Shown: piece after piece, positions 1 through 8,771 of the stretch
Numbering within the stretch: the stretch's first letter is position 1
Layout: every line of letters begins with the position of its first letter
Assembly: GCA_945860785.1 (NCBI GenBank)
Contig: CAMATD010000025.1
Span: 1 to 34,402 of the forward strand
Direction: 5' to 3'
Source of the DNA: Variovorax sp. YR752
GTDB lineage: Bacteria > Pseudomonadota > Gammaproteobacteria > Burkholderiales > Burkholderiaceae_C
DNA length: 34,402 nt
The notes under the pieces: generated by a model
Database searches by the model: none
The model's input: the letters and a program-made list of their open reading frames with translations, nothing else
What the model was told of the DNA's origin: nothing
Made by a program: the position numbers and the translations under genes

Positions 1-269
1 GTCACGCCGAAGGCCTGCGCGGCGGCGAGTGCGGCTTCGAGGTCTTCGCACATCACGCCGAGATGGCCGAGGCGGCCTTCAGGCCCTGCGTAGTCCGGCT
101 TGGCCATGAACTGCATGCCGCCCAGCGTCCAGTACTGGACCGGCTCTTCGAGCGTGCCCTGCACTTCACGCATCGTCATGCCGCAGACGTCGTGGAAGAA
201 CTCGATGTGCCAATGGATGCCCTTCACCCAGATGGCGACGTGTTCCACATAGGCGCGCGGCGTGCTCAT
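1..269 (-). CDS. VOC (glyoxalase/dioxygenase fold) family protein, partial
   Basis: The gene runs off the left edge, so only the first 89 or so residues are visible. They begin MSTPRAYVEHVAIWVKG and include a beta-strand/His pattern (VEHVAIWV, then HIEFFHDVCGM, then GHLGVMCEDLEAAL) typical of vicinal-oxygen-chelate proteins such as glyoxalase I-like enzymes and extradiol dioxygenases. His residues in EHVAIW and LGHLGV are the expected metal-ligand positions, but the second half that carries the last ligand is outside the window. Its ATG overlaps the TGA of the upstream ketopantoate-reductase-like gene (ATGA at 266-269), so the two are probably translationally coupled and act on related substrates. 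The exact reaction cannot be told from the fragment. Confidence 0.75.
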   Translation of the reverse strand, partial: MSTPRAYVEHVAIWVKGIHWHIEFFHDVCGMTMREVQGTLEEPVQYWTLGGMQFMAKPDYAGPEGRLGHLGVMCEDLEAALAAAQAFGV

Positions 270-1195
270 TTCGCCTCCAGCCGACGTTCGATGCCCTTGA
301 TGGCGGCAACCAGCGTCTGGTTCACCGGCGTCGGCACGTTGTGCTGGAGCCCGGCGCGCACCACCGAGCCGTTGATGAAATCGATCTCGGTGATGGAGCC
401 TTTCTCCAGGCTCTGCAGCATGGAGGTCTTGAACTCGCAGGGCAGGCCTTCGGCGGCCATCACCCATGCATCGCGCGGGGCTTTGATCGACAGCTTCACG
501 CCGATGGCCTGCGCGACGGCCATCGCCTCGGTCACGGCCGCGATGGCCGTGGCCTCGATCTCGGGGACAGCGTAGAGGCTGCCGTACACTTGGCCTGTGA
601 TGCCGCTCAGGGCGCCGGTCGAGACGTTGATGAGCAGCTTGTCCCACATCACGCCCATGATGTTGTCGCTGACCTCGCAAGGAAGCCCGGCGCGCTCGAA
701 CTCGGCTGCGATGGCCCTGGCGCGTTCGCTCACGTTGCCGTCAAGCTCTCCGATCACCGTGCGCTTGCCACGTGTGCCGGCAATGATGCGGCCCGGGCCG
801 AGCAGAACGCCGCCAACGTAGGTCTTGCCGGCCAGCACATGCGCGCGGCCGGCGACGTCGGCCAGGATCTCCTCGTGGCCCATGCCGTTCTGCAGCGACA
901 TCAGCGCGGTGTCGGGTCCGATGATCGAGAGCGCGCCTTCGATGGCCGAGCGCGTGTGGAAGGACTTGATCAGCACGATCACCAGGTCGGCTGGCGCCAG
1001 GCCCTCGACGCTTGTCGATACGCGCACCTTGACGCGGCGTTCCGAGTCGCCGTCCTTCATGAGGAGGCCGGCGCGATGGATGGCGTCGACGTGCGCTTGG
1101 AACGGATCGATAAGCGTGACGTCCGACCCGCCGGCGGCGAGCGTGCCGCCGATGGCGCAGCCGAGGGCGCCTGCGCCCAGGAAGTAGATTTTCAT
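266..1195 (-). CDS. Ketopantoate reductase family (PanE/ApbA-like) 2-oxoacid reductase
   Basis: The product has 309 residues, normal for the ApbA/PanE family of NADPH-dependent 2-ketoacid reductases. The N-terminus has the Rossmann motif GAGALG at residues 7-12, LQNG at about 101-104, and the conserved lysine of the C-terminal domain at about residue 186 (GVMWDKLLINV). The family reduces 2-dehydropantoate to pantoate, but many Burkholderiales paralogues sit in catabolic clusters and act on other 2-oxoacids. This copy is coupled to a VOC protein and controlled from a LysR-divergent promoter, so a catabolic role is more likely than vitamin B5 synthesis. A longer in-frame extension upstream runs through the divergent regulator and is not used; the MKIYFLGAGALG start fits the family. 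Confidence 0.85.
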   Translation of the reverse strand: MKIYFLGAGALGCAIGGTLAAGGSDVTLIDPFQAHVDAIHRAGLLMKDGDSERRVKVRVSTSVEGLAPADLVIVLIKSFHTRSAIEGALSIIGPDTALMSLQNGMGHEEILADVAGRAHVLAGKTYVGGVLLGPGRIIAGTRGKRTVIGELDGNVSERARAIAAEFERAGLPCEVSDNIMGVMWDKLLINVSTGALSGITGQVYGSLYAVPEIEATAIAAVTEAMAVAQAIGVKLSIKAPRDAWVMAAEGLPCEFKTSMLQSLEKGSITEIDFINGSVVRAGLQHNVPTPVNQTLVAAIKGIERRLEAK

Positions 1196-1251
1196 GCCTG
1201 TCTCTCGAAGGGGTGTCTCGAAGGAATGCCTTGAAGATAGGTTTCGATGAA

Positions 1252-1278
1252 CATTTCGTCCATGACATGGATCGAATG
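1252..1278. promoter_or_regulatory. Imperfect dyad between panE-like gene and lysR remnant, candidate LysR operator
   Basis: The 102-bp divergent intergenic region holds a perfect 6-1-6 palindrome TCCATG-A-CATGGA at 1259-1271. Looser outer arms (CATTTCG at 1252-1258 and CGAATG at 1273-1278) extend it. The position between a LysR gene and its divergent target is where LysR-type regulators normally bind. Function is inferred from position and symmetry only. Confidence 0.4.
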
Positions 1279-1297
1279 GTCTACATTCCGTTTTGAA

Positions 1298-2241
1298 ATG
1301 AATGCGGACGACGACAACCTCGATGCGAGCGCGGGCTTGCTCAGCCTCAAGCTGCTGCGCCTGTTCGATCTGATCTACACCACGCAGAGCGTGACGCGCG
1401 CGGCCGATCAGCTCGGCCAGAGCCAGCCGACGGTGAGCAACTGGCTGGGCCGGCTGCGGAGGCACCTGGGCGATGAGCTGTTCGTGCGCACCGCGGCTGC
1501 ATGCAGCCCACGCCGCGCGCGGAAGAGCTGATCGTTCCGGCGCGCGAGGCACTGGCGGCGCTGCGCCGGGTGGCCGCGCCGCCCGAAGCGTTCGACCCGT
1601 CGAGCGCAACACGGCGCTTCCGGATCTGCATGACGGATGCCAGCCACATCACGCTGCTGCCGCAACTGCTGGCGCACGTGCGCGCCGTAGGTCCCGGCAT
1701 CCGCCTGGAGGCTGCGCGCATCGATGAGGAAACCGGACAGGCGCTGCAGTCCGGCCAGGCCGACCTTGCGATCGGGCTGGTGCCGGGGCTCGAGTCAGGC
1801 TTCTATCAACAGGTGCTGTATCCGCAAGACTGGGTGTGCCTGGTCAACGCCTGACACCCGCGGATCGCGGCAAGAGGCATGGGCTTGCGCGACTTCAAGG
1901 CCGAGGCACACATCGGCATCGTCGGCGGTACGGGCGTGCAACTGCTGGAGGCGGCGCTGCTGCGGCACCGCGTCGAACGGCGCATCCTGCTGGAGTTGCC
2001 CGGCTTCCTGGGCCTGGCCGCCATCGTGTCGACCACCGACCTCGTGGCCACCGTGCCCCGCCAGATCGGCGAGACACTGGCCCGCACCAACGGGCTCGCT
2101 GTTTTCGATTGCCCGGTGCCCGTGCCGCCGTTCACCGTCAAGCAGCACTGGCACGCGCGCTACAACCAGGACCCGGCGAATCGCTGGTTGCGCGGCCTGT
2201 GCGAGCGGCTTTTTGCCAGGAAATCCAACTCGCGCAAATAG
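1298..2241 (+). pseudogene. LysR-type regulator, disrupted by one frameshift and one stop
   Basis: Read across its lesions this is a complete LysR-type regulator of about 310 residues. The HTH is visible (LLRLFDLIYTTQSVTRAADQLGQS, then QPTVSNWLGRLR), followed by the co-inducer domain. The first frame runs to about 1497, where one base (probably a G in the FVRTAxGMQPTPRAEEL segment) is missing and reading moves to a second frame. In that frame a TGA at 1852-1854 interrupts a segment that normally reads VNADHPRIA, which is explained by one inserted and one lost base close together. The rest reads cleanly to the TAG at 2239-2241. An ATG at 1247 is also in frame, but 1298 gives the usual N-terminal spacing to the HTH. 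It is divergent from the panE-like gene and would be its regulator. The three small lesions could be sequencing errors or a recent pseudogene. Confidence 0.8.
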
Positions 2242-2294
2242 AAGACCGTACTGATCGATCCTTGGGGTGAAGATCGCGAAGATCCTGCACTTGC

Positions 2295-3030
2295 TCAGGC
2301 CGAGTGGCCGAACAGCCTTGCAATACCCCCGCGCAGATGCGCCTCCATCGCCTGTCGCGCGGTAGCGGCGTCCTGTTGCTCGATGGCTTGTTCCACGGCC
2401 GCGTGCTCCTGACACACGCCGGCTCGCCGCTCGCCTTGCGGACGCCCCGCCAGGCTGCGTGAGAGTCCGATGCTGAAGCGGGTCTGCGGTGCAAGGGCGT
2501 TCATTGTCATGCTGAAGAAGCGGTTGCCGCAGGCTTGGGCCACCGCGTCGTGGAAGGCGACGTCCTCTTCTATGGCATCGCTTCCATCCGCAAGGGCCTG
2601 CTCGAAGCGCTCGCGGCACAGGCGGATGTGGTACATCTGATCGGTGGTGCGCATCAGCGCGGCGCGGGCGGCGCCTTCGCCTTCCATGAAGCACCGGAAT
2701 TCCAGAAAGGCGCGGATGTCCGCGATGTTCTTCAGTGTGCTGAGCGAGATGGGCTTGGCCTGGGGCAACGCGTCTGTGACGAACGTGCCCGAGCCCTTCC
2801 GCGCGTAGAGGCGGCCCTCTTCGCGAAGTCGCGCCAGCGCCTGGCGCAACACCGGGCGCGATACGCCAAGGCGCTGCGACAAGGCCGTCTCGCCGGGGAG
2901 GCGCGCGCGGCTCGAAGCCCGGTGTGCCCAGCAGCTGAAGCACATCCTCGTAGACCTTGTCGCCGAGCAGCCGATCCTTCCTGGGCGCGTGTGCGGCCAA
3001 GTCCGTGGTGTCCGAAATGTACGTTTTCAT
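2295..3030 (-). pseudogene. GntR family (FCD subfamily) transcriptional regulator, frameshifted
   Basis: The start MKTYISDTTDLAAHAPRKDR and the segment DKVYEDVLQLL lie in one frame. From about 2905 the winged-helix continues in another frame (LPGETALSQRLGVSRPVLRQ, then LREEGRLYARKGSGTFV). The C-terminal all-helical FCD ligand-binding domain follows (AFLEFRCFMEG, DVAFHDAVAQACGNRFF, HAAVEQAIEQQDAATA). Two missing G residues in the GC run at about 2901-2912 would restore an EPGARLPGE sequence; one extra base would also do it. FCD regulators usually bind carboxylated metabolites and repress a divergent catabolic operon, here the enolase-superfamily operon starting at 3156. Reading across the shift gives about 245 residues, a normal length. 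Confidence 0.8.
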
Positions 3031-3039
3031 ATGACAGAT

Positions 3040-3154
3040 ATTTACAGGGTAACCGGTGAGAAGCGTTCATGCCCTCACGGGGACAATCGTCTCCAGCCTC
3101 GAAACGACCCGTGAATCCCCAGTTTGTTCGTCGAAGATATAAAAAGCTGTAAAT
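3040..3154. promoter_or_regulatory. Inverted pair of ATTTACAG elements flanking the gntR/enolase intergenic region
   Basis: ATTTACAG at 3040-3047, just upstream of the GntR start, recurs inverted as CTGTAAAT at 3147-3154, one base before the ATG of the divergent gene. Both copies have GACA a few bases outside (GACAGAT and GACATG), making two roughly 15-bp elements in opposite orientation, one at each gene's start. This arrangement would let one regulator block both promoters. No good Shine-Dalgarno is seen before the 3156 ATG. The sites are visible; GntR binding is inferred. Confidence 0.4.
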
Positions 3155-3155
3155 C

Positions 3156-4358
3156 ATGTCAATCATCCGCTGCCTGCGCACCTACCGACTGCCAGAACGG
3201 CCCAGCCTGATCTGGCTCGAGTTGGAAACGAGCGATGGCCTCGTGGGGCTGGGAGAGACTTTCCGCGGAGCGGCATCGGTGGAGACCTGCCTGCACGACG
3301 AACTCGCTCCCTGGCTGCTGGGACGCGATGCGCGGCACATCGAGGGCATCTCGCGCCATCTGCTCACGCCGTACGTGGGCTACAACGGTTCGGGCGTGGA
3401 AGTGCGCTCGGCCAGCGCCATCGACATCGCGTTGTGGGACCTGGCCGGCCAGCGCCAGGGCGTGCCTATCCATGAGGCGCTCGGTGGAGCGGCGCGGTTG
3501 AGCGTCCCGGTCTACAACACCTGTGCGGGCTACTCCTTCAACACCAACGGCAAGCGCCGCGACATCGGCGCGGACGAGCAGCCCCAAGGACCCTACGACG
3601 ACCAAGTCGCCTTCATGCGCGACGCGGGAGCGCTCGCTCGCAGCCTGCTGGACGAAGGGTACAAGGCGATGAAGATCTGGCCCTTCGACATCTACGCGCC
3701 TGCCAGCGGTGGACATCTGATCAGCCTGCCCGACCTCGAAAAGGGCCTGGAGCCGTTCAGCAAGATCCGCGAGGCCGTCGGCAACCGCATCGAAGTGATG
3801 TGTGAATTGCACAGCCTGTTCGGTGGCCACTCGGCCCTGCGCATCTGCATCTGCCAGGCGCTGGAGGACTACAATGTGTTCTGGGTCGAGGATCCTCTTT
3901 GCAAGATGGACGACTGCGTCGGCCTTGCCGACCTGCGCCGCCGGACGCGGGTACCGGTGTGCGGCAGCGAGACGCTGGGCGGTCTGCGCCCCTTTCGCGA
4001 CCTGCTTGCCAACGATGCGCTCGACGTGGTGATGCTGGACCTCGCCTGGTGCGGGGGCTTCACCGAAGGGCGCAAGATCGCGGCGCTGGCGCAGGCCTAC
4101 AACCGGCCGCTGGCACCGCATAACTGTACCGGTCCGGTCACGCTCATGACAGGCCTGCAGATGGCGCTGCACGCGCCGACGGCGATCTATCAGGAGGTGG
4201 TACGCGCCACGCTGGCTACCTGGTACCGCGACATCGTTACCGACCTCCCGGTGATCCGTGAGGGCCCAGCCCAGCCGCCCGTGGCGGCCGGGCTGGGCAC
4301 ACGCCTGCAGAACACCTTCAAGCAGCGGCCCGATCTCATCGTCCGCGAAAGCCGCTAG
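3156..4358 (+). CDS. Mandelate racemase/muconate lactonizing enzyme family protein (sugar-acid dehydratase-like)
   Basis: This 400-residue protein is an enolase-superfamily enzyme: N-terminal capping domain (about residues 1-130) and a TIM barrel. Visible active-site elements are lysines 170 and 173 in KAMKIWPFD, metal ligands E217 (MCELHS), E245 (WVEDPL) and E272 (GSETL), and a catalytic histidine at about 322 (LAPHNCTGP). The KIWPFD and PHNCTGP signatures resemble acid-sugar dehydratases more than true mandelate racemase, so it probably dehydrates or epimerises a hydroxy or sugar acid. An in-frame TAA at 3150-3152 fixes the start at or after 3156. It heads an operon with a D-2-hydroxyacid dehydrogenase 4 bp downstream and a Bug binding protein, and is divergent from the GntR gene. 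Confidence 0.85.
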   Translation: MSIIRCLRTYRLPERPSLIWLELETSDGLVGLGETFRGAASVETCLHDELAPWLLGRDARHIEGISRHLLTPYVGYNGSGVEVRSASAIDIALWDLAGQRQGVPIHEALGGAARLSVPVYNTCAGYSFNTNGKRRDIGADEQPQGPYDDQVAFMRDAGALARSLLDEGYKAMKIWPFDIYAPASGGHLISLPDLEKGLEPFSKIREAVGNRIEVMCELHSLFGGHSALRICICQALEDYNVFWVEDPLCKMDDCVGLADLRRRTRVPVCGSETLGGLRPFRDLLANDALDVVMLDLAWCGGFTEGRKIAALAQAYNRPLAPHNCTGPVTLMTGLQMALHAPTAIYQEVVRATLATWYRDIVTDLPVIREGPAQPPVAAGLGTRLQNTFKQRPDLIVRESR

Positions 4359-4362
4359 CGCC

Positions 4363-5330
4363 ATGCGTATCCAGATTGTCGGGCTCCACGCGCCCAACGC
4401 GCCCCGGTTGCGCGCGCTCCTCGGCCCCGGCACGAGGTGGAGGCGCTCCAGGCCTTCCCCGAGGCTGGCGCCATCCAGTCGGACGTCGTCATCACCAACA
4501 GCATCGGCGCCAACGAAGCCGTGCGCCTGCGCTGCCGGCTGGTGCACGTGCCCGGCGCCGGATGGGAACAGATCGCCGCCCAGTCTCTGCCCTCGGGTAC
4601 CACGGTGTGCAACGTGCACGGTCACGAAGTGCCCATCGCCGAGTTCACGCTGCACGCCATCCTGGAGCACTGCCTGCAGCTCTGGCAGTACCCGTCGCGC
4701 CTGGACGTCGATGCTTGGGCAGAGGCCTACGCAGACCGGGCCCCGCATGACGAGGCCCATGGCAAGACCCTCGCCATCGTGGGCTTCGGCCACATCGGGC
4801 AGGAGATCGCGCGGCGCGCGCGGGCCTGCGGCATGCACGTGATTGCGGTGACGCGCAGCGGCAGGCAGGGGCTGGCGCTATCCGAGCCGTTGGCCCACGA
4901 ATTCATCGCCGTGTCGGCGCTGGACGAGGTGCTTGCTCGCACGCAGGCGCTGGTCGTCTGCTGCCCGCTGGACGACAGCACCCGTGGCCTGAGCGGCGCG
5001 CACCAGCTCGCACTGCTGCCTGCGCAGTCCCTGCTGGTCAACGTGGCGCGTGCGGAGGTGGTGGACGAGCAGGCACTGTACGAAGCCCTGCGCGACAAGC
5101 GCCTGGGGCGCGCCGTGCTCGACGTCTGGTACCAGTACCCGAAGAAGGGCCAGACGCCCGTGAATCCTTCGCGCTGGCCGCTGCATGAGCTGCCCAACGT
5201 CCGCGCCACGCCTCATATCTCGGCGATCACGCCCGCCTTGCTCGATCGGCGCTACCGCTTCATGGCCCGGAACATCGCGCGCCTGCAACAGGGGCAACCG
5301 CTCCTCAATGTGATCTGCCAGGTGCCTTGA
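4363..5330 (+). pseudogene. D-isomer-specific 2-hydroxyacid dehydrogenase, frameshifted near the start
   Basis: The gene opens with MRIQIVGLHAPNAPRLRALL four bases after the preceding stop. At about 4431 one C appears to be missing: LLGPGHEVEALQAF would be restored by it. The rest reads to 5330 in another frame. The NAD-binding domain has GFGHIG at about 4782-4799, the substrate-binding arginine in VNVARAEVVDE and the catalytic histidine in ATPHISA. The position normally holding the third catalytic residue (Glu in DVFxxEP) reads DVWYQYP, as in a subgroup of the family. Spacing suggests it shares substrates with the upstream enolase-superfamily enzyme, for example reducing the 2-oxoacid that a dehydratase would make. 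An internal ATG at 4437 could still give a nearly complete protein, but it lacks the first beta-strand. Confidence 0.8.
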
Positions 5331-5395
5331 TCACTGCCATCGGCCGCCAGCCAGCGGCCATGCGACTTCTCGCCCACACATCAACGGAGACACCC

Positions 5396-6412
5396 ATGAA
5401 AGCCGAGCTCTCGATCATCCCGTCCGCCCCCGCCATGGCCAGGCGCGCATTGTTCGGCATGGCTGCCGCGGCGGTGCTGGCTGGCACCTGCCTGCCGTTC
5501 CGTGCGCAGGACGCGGCGAACTACCCCAGCAAGATGATCCGCATCATCGTGCCCAACCCGCCGGGCGGTACCTCCGACGTGCTGGGGCGCCTGCTGGCCA
5601 AGGAGATGGGCGAACTGTTCAAGCAGTCCGTCATCGTGGAGAACAAGGCCGGCGGCAATGGCCATATCGGCGCGTCGTTCGTGGCCAAGTCCGCTCCGGA
5701 CGGCTACAACCTGCTGCTGCTCGACATGAGCGTGCTGACCGTCGGCCCGAGCGTGGTTGCGCAGCTCAACTACAACCCGGAAAAAGACCTTGCGCCCATC
5801 ACGATTCCGGCCTATTCGCCCCACCTGCTGGTGGTCCGGAAAGACCTCCCCGTGAAGAACATCGACGAACTCGCCGCCTACGCCAGGAAGAGCGGCAAGC
5901 CCGTCAGCTTCGGCACGCCGCTCGCCTCCATCAGCCAGCTTGCGGGCATCCTGCTCGCGCAGGACCGCGGCTTCGAGTTCAACGTCATCGGCTACAAGGG
6001 CGGCTCCCAGGCCCTGGCCGATCTCGCGGGCGGTCAGATCGACAGTGCGATGGCGAGCGTGGTCGCCACCAACCAGCTGGTGCTGGGCGGCAAGGTCAAG
6101 GCCATTGCGGTCACCAGCGCCAAGCCGTTTGCTGCGACCCCTGGTGTGCCGACCGTCGCCTCGCAGATCCCCAACTTCGTCACGGGTTCGTGGCAGGGGC
6201 TGCTGGCGCCCGGCAACACACCGCCGGCCGTGCTCGACAAGCTGCAGGCGGCCGTTCAACGCATCGTGGCGAAACCCGAATTCGCCAAGCACCTGCAGGA
6301 ACTCGGCTCCGAGCCATCGACCATGAACCGCCAGCAGATCTCGGAATGGATGCGAACCGAGACCCGGCACTGGGGCAAGGTGGTCAAGGACAACAACATC
6401 AAGGCGGAGTAG
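5396..6412 (+). CDS. Bug/TctC family tripartite tricarboxylate transporter substrate-binding protein
   Basis: The protein has 338 residues with an N-terminal signal (MARRALFGMAAAAVLAG) and a cleavage region near AQDAANYPS. The rest is a typical Bug fold: YPSKMIRIIVPNPPGGTSDV ligand loop, VIVENKAGGNGHIGA, PDGYNLLLLD, then LLAPGNTPPAVLDKLQAAV near the C-terminus. Bug proteins bind carboxylates in the periplasm; no TctA/TctB membrane genes are adjacent, which is common for Burkholderiales Bugs. ATG 5396 is chosen over an upstream in-frame ATG because it has a GGAGA ribosome site and starts the signal peptide. It is the third gene of the 3156 operon, so its ligand is probably that pathway's acid. 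Confidence 0.9.
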   Translation: MKAELSIIPSAPAMARRALFGMAAAAVLAGTCLPFRAQDAANYPSKMIRIIVPNPPGGTSDVLGRLLAKEMGELFKQSVIVENKAGGNGHIGASFVAKSAPDGYNLLLLDMSVLTVGPSVVAQLNYNPEKDLAPITIPAYSPHLLVVRKDLPVKNIDELAAYARKSGKPVSFGTPLASISQLAGILLAQDRGFEFNVIGYKGGSQALADLAGGQIDSAMASVVATNQLVLGGKVKAIAVTSAKPFAATPGVPTVASQIPNFVTGSWQGLLAPGNTPPAVLDKLQAAVQRIVAKPEFAKHLQELGSEPSTMNRQQISEWMRTETRHWGKVVKDNNIKAE

Positions 6413-6423
6413 AGCGCACGCCA

Positions 6424-6473
6424 TGGGTCGCGGACACTTCGCGGAAATCAACGCCCAGCCCCAGCGCGACCCA
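6424..6473. repeat. 9-bp inverted repeat with a 32-nt loop after the Bug gene
   Basis: TGGGTCGCG at 6424-6432 pairs perfectly with CGCGACCCA at 6465-6473. It starts 12 bp after the Bug stop codon and ends 44 bp before the ABC transporter start. There is no T-run behind it, so it is not a standard intrinsic terminator. It could be an mRNA structure that separates the two units. Confidence 0.3.
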
Positions 6474-6517
6474 GGGGTAAGATTCCAGACTCTCCATACA
6501 GACTCCAAAGAGGTCTC

Positions 6518-7444
6518 GTGCCGCCAATCGTCTCGGTCAATCAACTTTCCAAGACTTACGCATCCGGATTTCATGCGCTCAAGCGTGTCGATCTGGACAT
6601 CCACCGGGGAGAAATATTCGCGCTGCTCGGCCCCAACGGGGCAGGCAAGACAACGCTGATCAACATCATCTGCGGCATCGTCAACCCCAGCGAGGGCACG
6701 GTGCTGGCCGATGGGCACGACATCGTCACCGACTTCCGCGCCGCACGCACGAAGATCGGCCTGGTGCCCCAGGAACTGGCCACTGACGCCTTCGAAACCG
6801 TATGGGGCACGGTGAGCTTCAGCCGCGGCCTGTTCGGCCAGCCACCGAATCCGACCCATATCGAGAAGGTGCTTCGCGATCTTTCCCTGTGGGACAAGAA
6901 GGACAGTAAGATCATGGCGCTGTCAGGCGGCATGAAGCGTCGCGTGATGATCGCCAAGGCGCTGTCGCACGAACCCCAGATTCTTTTTCTCGACGAGCCC
7001 ACCGCCGGCGTCGACGTCGAGTTGCGACGAGGCATGTGGGAGATGGTGCGCAAGCTGCGAGAAAGCGGCGTCACCATCATCCTGACCACGCACTACATCG
7101 AAGAGGCTGAAGAAATGGCCGACCGCATCGGCGTGATCCGCAAGGGCGAGATCATCCTGGTGGAGGACAAGGCTGTGCTGATGAAAAAGCTCGGCAAGAA
7201 GCAGCTGACGCTGAGCCTTCGGAACGCGCTGGCTGCCATTCCCGAAGCACTCGGCCGCTACCAGCTCGATCTGGCCGACAACGGCCACTCGCTGATCTAT
7301 ACCTTCGACAAGCAGGGCGACGACAACCAGATCGCCGGCCTGTTGCGCCAGCTCGGTGAGCTCGGCATCGATTTCAAGGACCTGTATTCCTCCGAAAGCT
7401 CGCTGGAGGAAATCTTCGTCAGCCTCGTGAGAGGGCAAGCATGA
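6518..7444 (+). CDS. ABC-2 type exporter, ATP-binding subunit (YadG/CcmA-like)
   Basis: The product has 308 residues and all nucleotide-binding motifs: Walker [10 protein letters not shown] at about 38-46, Q-loop VPQEL, signature LSGGMKRR at about 135-142, Walker B ILFLDEP and the switch histidine in [14 protein letters not shown]. The C-terminal 80 residues form the regulatory extension typical of YadG and NodI-like ATPases. The start is a GTG at 6518 with an AGAGG ribosome site just upstream, giving [16 protein letters not shown] after the initiator. Its last four bases overlap the permease start (ATGA), so the two are co-translated. It powers export by the YadH-like permease; the substrate is unknown. 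Confidence 0.9.
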   Translation: MPPIVSVNQLSKTYASGFHALKRVDLDIHRGEIFALLGPNGAGKTTLINIICGIVNPSEGTVLADGHDIVTDFRAARTKIGLVPQELATDAFETVWGTVSFSRGLFGQPPNPTHIEKVLRDLSLWDKKDSKIMALSGGMKRRVMIAKALSHEPQILFLDEPTAGVDVELRRGMWEMVRKLRESGVTIILTTHYIEEAEEMADRIGVIRKGEIILVEDKAVLMKKLGKKQLTLSLRNALAAIPEALGRYQLDLADNGHSLIYTFDKQGDDNQIAGLLRQLGELGIDFKDLYSSESSLEEIFVSLVRGQA

Positions 7445-8202
7445 ACATGTACGCAATCCGCGCCATCTACCTGTTCGAGATGGCGCGTACCTGGCGCACC
7501 CTGATGCAGAGCGTGGCCTCGCCCGTGCTCTCCACCTCGCTGTATTTCGTCGTGTTCGGTTCGGCCATCGGCTCGCGCATGGTGGATGTCGATGGCATCG
7601 CCTACGGCGCGTACATCATCCCGGGCCTGGTGATGCTGTCGCTGCTGACGCAGAGCATCGCCAATGCCTCGTTCGGCATCTACTTTCCCAAGTTCTCGGG
7701 CTCGATCTACGAGGTGCTGTCCGCACCCGTCTCGTATGTCGAGGTCGTGTGCGGCTACGTCGGCGCGGCGGCGAGCAAGTCGATCATCCTCGGGATCATC
7801 ATATTGATCACCGCCCGGCTGTTCGTGTCGTACGAGATCGCGCACCCGCTGTGGATGGTGGCGTTCCTCGTGCTCACCGCGGTGACGTTCAGCCTGTTCG
7901 GTTTCATCATCGGCGTCTGGGCCGACGGCTTCGAAAAGCTGCAGATCATTCCCTTGATGATCGTCACACCGCTGACCTTCCTGGGTGGGAGCTTCTATTC
8001 GATCCACATGCTGCCGCCGTTCTGGCAAAAGGTCTCGCTGTTCAACCCGGTGGTCTACCTGATCAGCGGGTTCCGGTGGAGCTTCTATGGCGTCTCCGAC
8101 GTCAGCCTGCCGATCAGCATGGGCGTGACGCTCGTGTTTCTGGCACTGTGCCTGATCACCGTGCGCTGGATCTTCAAGACCGGGTACAGGCTCAAGACTT
8201 GA
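7441..8202 (+). CDS. ABC-2 type exporter, permease subunit (YadH-like)
   Basis: This 253-residue membrane protein has about six hydrophobic segments, among them [86 protein letters not shown] and [17 protein letters not shown]. The conserved [21 protein letters not shown] region near the penultimate helix is characteristic of the YadH/NodJ branch of ABC-2 permeases. It overlaps the ATPase gene by 4 bp. Two copies presumably form the exporter core with two ATPase subunits. No substrate is indicated by neighbours. Confidence 0.9.
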   Translation: MNMYAIRAIYLFEMARTWRTLMQSVASPVLSTSLYFVVFGSAIGSRMVDVDGIAYGAYIIPGLVMLSLLTQSIANASFGIYFPKFSGSIYEVLSAPVSYVEVVCGYVGAAASKSIILGIIILITARLFVSYEIAHPLWMVAFLVLTAVTFSLFGFIIGVWADGFEKLQIIPLMIVTPLTFLGGSFYSIHMLPPFWQKVSLFNPVVYLISGFRWSFYGVSDVSLPISMGVTLVFLALCLITVRWIFKTGYRLKT

Positions 8203-8319
8203 TCGGGCGTGCGCCCGCCGGTTCTGCTTTCAACCGATGACGTCGGGTTGAAGCGACCGGTGATGTAGTCGCAACAATGGAGGTCACCTTCGACGTCGAG
8301 CGCGCGAAGCCCCATCCGC

Positions 8320-8673
8320 TGCGGAGCAACTCCTTCAACGCTTCGTCCAGCACCTGGATATCGGTCGGACTCGTGCCGGGCCCGCCCGCACAATGACCCC
8401 AATCGGTCTCGACCACGCGCAAGGTGGCGTTGGGCATGTGCTTCACCTCGAACGCGTTGTCGGCCGGCGGAAAGTACAAGTCGGTCGATGCCGGCATCAC
8501 GATCGCCTTGGCCTCGATGGCGCCCAGCGCCTTCACGAAGTCGCCGTGGAAGACTTCGTTGTCGCTGATGTCCCCGTGAAGGCGGCATCCGCCAGCAAGG
8601 CGCCTTCGAGGAAGACGAAGTTGTGGCGCGAGCACTTGGCCGAGCCCATGAACGGCAGGATGCGCTCTACGCT
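8320..8673 (-). pseudogene. Eroded remnant of a MetX-like alpha/beta hydrolase
   Basis: On the minus strand, 8673-8578 reads VERILPFMGSAKCSRHNFVF then LEGALLADAAF. This matches the mid-protein segment of alpha/beta hydrolases related to homoserine O-acetyltransferase. Another frame then gives the C-terminal part with the catalytic acid (PASTDLYFPPADNAFEVK) and histidine (DWGHCAGGPG), ending near DEALKELL at about 8325. The N-terminal half with the nucleophile serine is absent, a TGA lies just upstream of the first fragment, and roughly 100 residues between the two fragments are missing. It is therefore a genuine remnant rather than a single sequencing error. Nothing recognisable lies in 8203-8319 or 8674-8771. 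Confidence 0.65.
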
Positions 8674-8771
8674 TCAGTCCATTTTTTTGAACCGAGAGTC
8701 GACACTTCGCCGTGCTCGCGCATGCGACCCTGAGCCGCTCGGATTTATTCCACTGCGGTTTTTTCTTGGCG

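Noticed and set aside
3124..3143. TTGTTC and TATAAA as a promoter for the enolase-superfamily gene
   Set aside because: The spacing between the two boxes is only 8 bp, far from 16-18 bp.
3156..4358. Reading the first enolase-superfamily gene as a second mandelate racemase
   Set aside because: It lacks the KxK, Asp-His dyad and HWLE pattern of mandelate racemase and has KIWPFD and PHNCTGP instead, which fit acid-sugar dehydratases.
8733..8767. Possible terminator hairpin with T-run (CCGC and GCGG around 8733-8757 followed by TTTTTT)
   Set aside because: Only a four- to six-pair stem with a G-T pair and a 16-nt loop, and no plus-strand gene ends close by; too weak to annotate.
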